Source: a virus. Taken from it: 36,394 nucleotides of DNA. Below the pieces are notes generated by a model. The model saw nothing but the letters and a program-made list of their open reading frames with translations, was not told where the DNA came from and did not search any database. This document shows positions 32,827 to 36,394 of this stretch, one piece after another. Position numbers and translations under genes: made by a program. The stretch spans positions 1 through 36,394 of the IMG/VR virus record IMGVR_UViG_3300048839_000221; one strand, written 5' to 3'. Position 1 is the first letter of the stretch. Every line of letters begins with the position of its first letter.

Positions 32827-33012
32827 GCGAAATGCCTCCTGTGCAGCGCTTCGAGCGTTTCCACTTGCCGCTCGGTAAGCGTCGTGATTTGTCCCGCGTC
32901 GAGCCGAGCCAGCACCGAGCGCACGAATTGCTTCCCACTCTGTGAGGTCGCGCGTGTCTAGCAGGCCGGCGAGGCGGCGGGTCATCGTGGTGGTGCTGAG
33001 CATGGCCGTCAT
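32823..33012 (-). pseudogene. Small phage gene with apparent frameshift
   Basis: From ATG 33012 (ATGA overlap with the preceding stop) the frame reads MTAMLSTTTMTRRLAGLLDT and RDLTEWEA. Near 32930-32942 coding likeness passes to another frame, FVRSVLARLDAGQITTLTER then QVETLEALHRRHFA, whose TGA (32825-32823) overlaps the next start exactly. So both junctions with neighbours are kept while the middle changes frame. It could be a sequencing error, a recent mutation or programmed frameshifting. Confidence 0.6.
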
Positions 33013-33596
33013 TCGGGGCGCTCCGTCTCAAGCTGCGCATTGATGGCGGCGTCCAACTTGCGGTCGAATTCGTGCCAGTAGTCGAGCATGGCGCCGCGTC
33101 CCATGCCGTCATCGAATTCGTATTCCTCCGCCTCGCTCGCCAGCAACTTGCACGCATCAACGAGGTGCCGGAACGCTTCACCTTGCTTCGCCAGCGCATC
33201 GCGCTCTGCCCGTGCCTCGTCGCGCTCGCGGGTGAGGCGCTCGATTTCCGCTTTCGCCGCCTCTACGCAATCCGCCTCGTGCTGGACGGCGGCGCGTAGG
33301 CGGTCGATTTCGGCAAGCATCTTCGCCTCGCGCTCATCACGGTCGGCGAGCAGGGAGGCGATGTTCTCGGGCGAGCAGGCGGCGATGAATCGGTTATCCG
33401 CCTCGCCGCTCGTAAACGGCGCTCCCGGTTGCGCGCTGCTGTAATACGTCTCTGTGATCGTCCGGCCCTTCGCGGTGACTCGGAACCGCACACGATGCAG
33501 CGGGTCGTTCTTGATCGGGTCGCTGTCGTGATGCCACGGCCCCGGCGTCGGCCCATCGGCCAGCGACTCGCGTATCAGCTTTTCGGCGTCGTTCAT
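33009..33596 (-). CDS. Coiled-coil accessory protein (Ead-like, 195 aa)
   Basis: MNDAEKLIRESLADGPTPGP opens like the other MT-AEK-IRE proteins in this operon. A beta-rich middle (HRVRFRVTAKGRTITETYYS) and a long coiled coil (LAEIDRLRAAVQHEADCVEA ... AEIERLTRERDEARAERDAL) follow. The end is LETERPE. Such modular proteins (Ea22/Ead-type) are common in temperate-phage accessory regions; function unknown. Confidence 0.75.
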   Translation of the reverse strand: MNDAEKLIRESLADGPTPGPWHHDSDPIKNDPLHRVRFRVTAKGRTITETYYSSAQPGAPFTSGEADNRFIAACSPENIASLLADRDEREAKMLAEIDRLRAAVQHEADCVEAAKAEIERLTRERDEARAERDALAKQGEAFRHLVDACKLLASEAEEYEFDDGMGRGAMLDYWHEFDRKLDAAINAQLETERPE

Positions 33597-34111
33597 TCCG
33601 GCCGCTCCTTCGCCGCGAGTGTGCGGATAGCATCGGCGCAGTCGCTGCATGCCTCGTAATACTGTGTGTAGTCCTCTACGCCGGACGCGATTAGCAGGCA
33701 CTGCTGTGCTGCCCTCTCGTAAGCCGCTGCCTCGATCTGCGCCTCGGCCGGCCCGGCCACCCAGAAGGGAGGCCTGCGCCCTTCCAGCATTGCCTGCACT
33801 TCGCCGAGGACCAGATCAACGTCAGTCGGATCGGCCGGAATGCGGCGCGGCGCGTGATTACTCTGCACGCGCTCGGCGGCAGCTTTGACGCGACTCAGCA
33901 ATCCTGTGGGCCAACCATCGGCCTGCTCGCTCGCCGGCTGGTGCTCGGGCTGCGCATCCTTCGCCAGCGCGTCACGTTCTCTGATGAGACGCTCGATCCT
34001 GTCGGCAGCCTCACGCAAGTCCAGCATCCACTGCTGCTGTTCGTCGTCTTGCGGCGCGACGTGTTCGTGCGCCTCGGCGTGCGCTCGAAGTCGTTCGATC
34101 AGGTCAGTCAT
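33593..34111 (-). CDS. Coiled-coil accessory protein (172 aa)
   Basis: MTDLIERLRAHAEAHEHVAP leads to a helical region with RIERLIRERDALAKDAQPEH. It ends with a helical module (EAAAYERAAQQCLLIASGVE ... CSDCADAIRTLAAKERPE) that is shared in style with the 73-aa protein at 35310. AGGAG lies 7 nt before ATG 34111. Confidence 0.75.
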   Translation of the reverse strand: MTDLIERLRAHAEAHEHVAPQDDEQQQWMLDLREAADRIERLIRERDALAKDAQPEHQPASEQADGWPTGLLSRVKAAAERVQSNHAPRRIPADPTDVDLVLGEVQAMLEGRRPPFWVAGPAEAQIEAAAYERAAQQCLLIASGVEDYTQYYEACSDCADAIRTLAAKERPE

Positions 34112-34385
34112 CATTGCGCTCCTGCTCGATCTGCGCGTCGATTGGTACAACGATCGTCTTGTGCGTCTTGGCGCAGTTCGCGCAGATCACGGCCCAGTCG
34201 CCGAGGTAGTCGAGCCGCAGCAACCAATCGTCGCTCTCCGGTTTTCCCTGTTCCTCGCCGGCCCATCGGAATGGCGCTTTGCGCTTCGCCCACTCGTTGT
34301 CGCGCCCCTGTTCGTAGTTCAGGTTCGCGTCGTAGAACACCTTGCCGTCGCACACGTCGCAGAGTCGATAATCAGCGGCTGCCAT
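34104..34385 (-). CDS. Zn-ribbon-like hypothetical protein (93 aa)
   Basis: Two CxxC pairs, CDVCDG near residue 9 and CANC near residue 69, frame a middle rich in W, D and R (NEWAKRKAPFRWAGEEQGKP). That is the layout of a small zinc ribbon. ATG 34385 shares its A with the previous stop. Function unknown. Confidence 0.72.
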   Translation of the reverse strand: MAAADYRLCDVCDGKVFYDANLNYEQGRDNEWAKRKAPFRWAGEEQGKPESDDWLLRLDYLGDWAVICANCAKTHKTIVVPIDAQIEQERNDD

Positions 34386-34524
34386 CACTTGTCCTTCGCC
34401 GCGAGCGCGGCTTCTGCCTGCGATACAGCCTCGTCAATCGCATCGCGTACTTGCGGCATTCCGCCGAAGTCGCGCAGCATCAACGTCGTCTTGCAAGCGG
34501 CCCGTAGCGCGTGGCGGGTGTCAT
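34385..34524 (-). pseudogene. Small accessory gene with apparent frameshift (~46 aa)
   Basis: ATG 34524 has GGGAG at 34537-34533 but its frame stops after 14 codons. An adjacent frame, open throughout but lacking a start until TTG 34483/ATG 34480, reads TRHALRAACKTTLMLRDFGG and then MPQVRDAIDEAVSQAEAALA, and stops at the next gene's start. A one-base deletion just after the ATG would explain this. Alternatively a real 31-32 aa gene starts at 34480/34483. Confidence 0.5.
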
Positions 34525-34546
34525 CGCCGCTGCTCCCGGTGCGTCG

Positions 34547-34834
34547 TCAGCGCGTGCGGCTTGCGATCCACGCGATGTCGTCCATATCCGCGTCGGATAG
34601 GTCCCGGCATGCGAGGCGGGGCGAATCCCGCCGTTCCTTCGCCAGTTCGGCAATCAGCGCGTCGGCGTTCATCACAGCGAATTCGGTGATGTCCCGGTCG
34701 CGGAAGCCCTCACGTCGGATTGCGGCGAGGTTCGCCAGCAGCCCCTGCATCGCCATCGCGGCAATCAATTCGCGCTTCGACAGGCCGATTTCGAGCGCCG
34801 CCTCGTCGCGGATCGCCTTCTCAGCGTCGGTCAT
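34547..34834 (-). CDS. Accessory protein (95 aa), MTDAEK family
   Basis: MTDAEKAIRDEAALEIGLSK starts like its neighbours; the rest is helical (LIAAMAMQGLLANLAAIRRE, ADALIAELAKERRD). ATGA overlap with the preceding stop. Function unknown. Confidence 0.72.
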   Translation of the reverse strand: MTDAEKAIRDEAALEIGLSKRELIAAMAMQGLLANLAAIRREGFRDRDITEFAVMNADALIAELAKERRDSPRLACRDLSDADMDDIAWIASRTR

Positions 34835-35313
34835 TTCGTCTCCCTCGCCTGCGCGAGCGCGGCGCGGGCAGCGGTCAGATCGCGCCCATTGACGAGGATC
34901 GTGTAGAGTCCCCCCGCCGAGTATTCCGGCTCGGCTCCGGCGAACGGTTCAAGCGCGGCCCGCAGCGCCTCGACTTCCGCCCGCAGTGCGTCGTTTTCTT
35001 TCAGACTGTCGGCGAGGAATGCCTTGCCGGCCCACTCGATGCTCTCTGCCGAAGGCGGGGCTGGCTGCCTGTCGATCGCGGCGCGTAGAAGGGTGATTTC
35101 GTCGCGTAGCGCATCCGCTCGATGCTTGCCGAGCCACCGCACCGGCGTAGGCCCGCTTTGCATCCAATCAGTCTTGTCGATCCATTCACGGCCGGTGACT
35201 TCCCACTGGCGCAGCCGGTCGATTTCGGCGAGCAGGGCGGCGATGTCATCGCTCTCTATCAACGTGGGCCAGTGCTTCAGCGCTTCGCGTATCCGCTTCT
35301 CGGCTTCGGTCAT
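34831..35313 (-). CDS. Coiled-coil accessory protein (160 aa), MTEAEK family
   Basis: MTEAEKRIREALKHWPTLIE, then LLAEIDRLRQWEVTGREWID and a long helix (LKENDALRAEVEALRAALEP), ending ALAQARETK. ATG 35313 overlaps the previous stop (ATGA). The shared start and AEIDRLR segment point to common descent with the gene at 33009. Confidence 0.74.
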   Translation of the reverse strand: MTEAEKRIREALKHWPTLIESDDIAALLAEIDRLRQWEVTGREWIDKTDWMQSGPTPVRWLGKHRADALRDEITLLRAAIDRQPAPPSAESIEWAGKAFLADSLKENDALRAEVEALRAALEPFAGAEPEYSAGGLYTILVNGRDLTAARAALAQARETK

Positions 35314-35531
35314 TTCGACTGCTCCTTCGTCATCAGCGAGCGGATGGCTTCGGCGCACTCTAGGTAATGCGGATACGCGCGGTTGTAAATCTCGATAGGC
35401 CCGGCACGCTTCTCGCACTCCTGCGCCGCAGCCTCGTATGCCGCTTGCTCGACGGCGCGTGCGAACTTGTAAGGGTCCATAGCGGTGAACCCCATCAACC
35501 GAATGATTTTCTCGATCTGCTCGTTGGTCAT
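35310..35531 (-). CDS. Small helical accessory protein (73 aa)
   Basis: MTNEQIEKIIRLMGFTAMDP, then RAVEQAAYEAAAQECEKRAG and YLECAEAIRSLMTKEQSK. The closing segment resembles the end of the 172-aa protein at 33593. ATGA overlap with the 263-aa gene upstream. Confidence 0.72.
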   Translation of the reverse strand: MTNEQIEKIIRLMGFTAMDPYKFARAVEQAAYEAAAQECEKRAGPIEIYNRAYPHYLECAEAIRSLMTKEQSK

Positions 35532-36319
35532 TTTGTTTCCTTCGCCGCGAGTGCGGCACGAGCAGCGTCAAGCGCCGAATCGAAGTGCGCTGTCGTCTGC
35601 CAACTTGACCAGTGCGTTGCTTCCAATCCAGCCACCAGATCGGCGAGCAGTTGCCACGCCTCGGTCGGCTCGCCCGACGCTGCTCTGCACTCGTTCAGAG
35701 CGTATTGCCGCGCGCACGGGACAGGCGGGTTGTCGTCCGGGTGGCAGGTGCAAAACCTTAGTTCGCTCGGCCCGCCTTCAATAGCCTTGCCGTATCCGAT
35801 GCCATGGCTGCTTTCAATCGCCCGGACAAAAGCTCGCCGCTTGTCTCCCTGTGCGTCTCCGTATGTGAAATAGCCAAAGGGCTCGCCGATCTCGTCGATC
35901 CGCTCGTCGCTCAACGGCTCGCGCTTCGGCTCGGCCTGCGGTGCGGCATCGAGCACGCTGTCACACGTCGCCACGATTGCAGCGGCGAGCGCAGACTGAG
36001 CGTGTTCGACGTGCGCCCGGATGCTCTGCAATGCGTCGATCATGCGACTCGCGTCGGCCTGCGGCACGGCTGGCGCAGGGTGGGTGTATAACGCGACATG
36101 ATCCGGGCGGATCAGGTAGTCATGTGCGTACAGCAGCACAGTCGCATCGTCTTGTCGAAGCGAGCGCAGGCCGTTCGCGGTCACATACCCGACCGGCTTC
36201 GCATCGGCGCAGGCGCGCACCCACGCGCAGAAACCCGGCACGTCGCAGTCCTCGAATCTCGGCGCTCCCGCCATCGGTTCAAGCGCATCGGCCAGCGCGC
36301 GGAGTTGATCAGGCGTCAT
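35528..36319 (-). CDS. Modular accessory protein (263 aa)
   Basis: MTPDQLRALADALEPMAGAP begins a protein with a VGYVTANGLRSLRQDD segment, a helix (MIDALQSIRAHVEHAQSALA), then KREPLSDERIDEIGEPFG, a motif frequent in phage Ead-like proteins. A Cys/His-rich stretch (FCTCHPDDNPPVPC) precedes a helical end, ALDAARAALAAKETK. It looks like several accessory modules joined. GAGGG lies just before ATG 36319. Confidence 0.74.
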   Translation of the reverse strand: MTPDQLRALADALEPMAGAPRFEDCDVPGFCAWVRACADAKPVGYVTANGLRSLRQDDATVLLYAHDYLIRPDHVALYTHPAPAVPQADASRMIDALQSIRAHVEHAQSALAAAIVATCDSVLDAAPQAEPKREPLSDERIDEIGEPFGYFTYGDAQGDKRRAFVRAIESSHGIGYGKAIEGGPSELRFCTCHPDDNPPVPCARQYALNECRAASGEPTEAWQLLADLVAGLEATHWSSWQTTAHFDSALDAARAALAAKETK

Positions 36320-36394
36320 GCTGCCCTCGCGAGTGAGTAGAGAACGTCGAGCGACTCGGCGTCGATCCCGCGCTCGCTCGCGATCTTCTGCGCG
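36316..36394 (-). CDS. 3' end of an upstream minus-strand gene (partial)
   Basis: The frame ending in TGA 36318-36316 reads AQKIASERGIDAESLDVLYS then LARAA. It overlaps the next start as ATGA and is open to the window edge. Only ~25 codons are visible, so no function can be given. Confidence 0.6.
   Translation of the reverse strand, partial: AQKIASERGIDAESLDVLYSLARAA

Overview
The window is a GC-rich segment of a tailed-phage genome or prophage of podovirus type: short-tail genes, no tape measure, no sheath. Base composition and gene style suggest a proteobacterial host, perhaps Burkholderiales, but nothing in the sequence fixes the host. Both ends cut through genes, so the genome continues outside. 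I see no integrase, no complete cI-type repressor, no phage RNA polymerase, no reverse transcriptase, no CRISPR array and no tRNA.

Layout. (1) 1-4560, + strand: replication and early genes. These are an HNH-like 3' end, a TOPRIM primase/helicase, an initiator or loader-like protein carrying an 11-bp-phased iteron block and a G-quadruplex motif, an HNH-AP2 homing endonuclease, a DUF1064-like nuclease and small Zn or HTH proteins. Almost all are coupled by ATGA/GTGA/TTGA overlaps. (2) 4560-12720: packaging and head genes: small and large terminase, portal, scaffold, major capsid protein, adaptor. (3) 12722-19697: tail nozzle and three to four ejection proteins, the last with a lytic transglycosylase domain. 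(4) 19872-29427: a receptor-binding locus. It has a collagen-like fibre with collar domain, a coiled-coil protein, a 1003-aa Ig-containing protein, a beta-propeller-like protein, a LamG-like protein and an Ig-rich protein. A TnpB element sits in antisense inside this locus. (5) 29433-31367: lysis genes: two membrane proteins, endolysin candidate, Rz with nested Rz1, and a tiny membrane peptide. (6) 36394-31440, - strand: a run of small overlapping accessory genes, ending in a short operon with a TrfB/KorA-like repressor behind a consensus sigma70 promoter that contains a palindromic operator.

Main unusual points. A 16-20 bp motif occurs three times at transcription-unit boundaries and resembles a T7-type promoter; in two copies it lies exactly 18 nt before the start codon. 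A phased iteron block inside the initiator gene is a candidate origin. A TnpB with all catalytic residues, lacking TnpA, has a predicted guide that reads into the tail-fibre gene. The TrfB-like operon has its own promoter and operator. Two small minus-strand genes appear frameshifted although their junctions with neighbours are preserved. An antisense 55-codon membrane ORF lies between the ejection and fibre genes.
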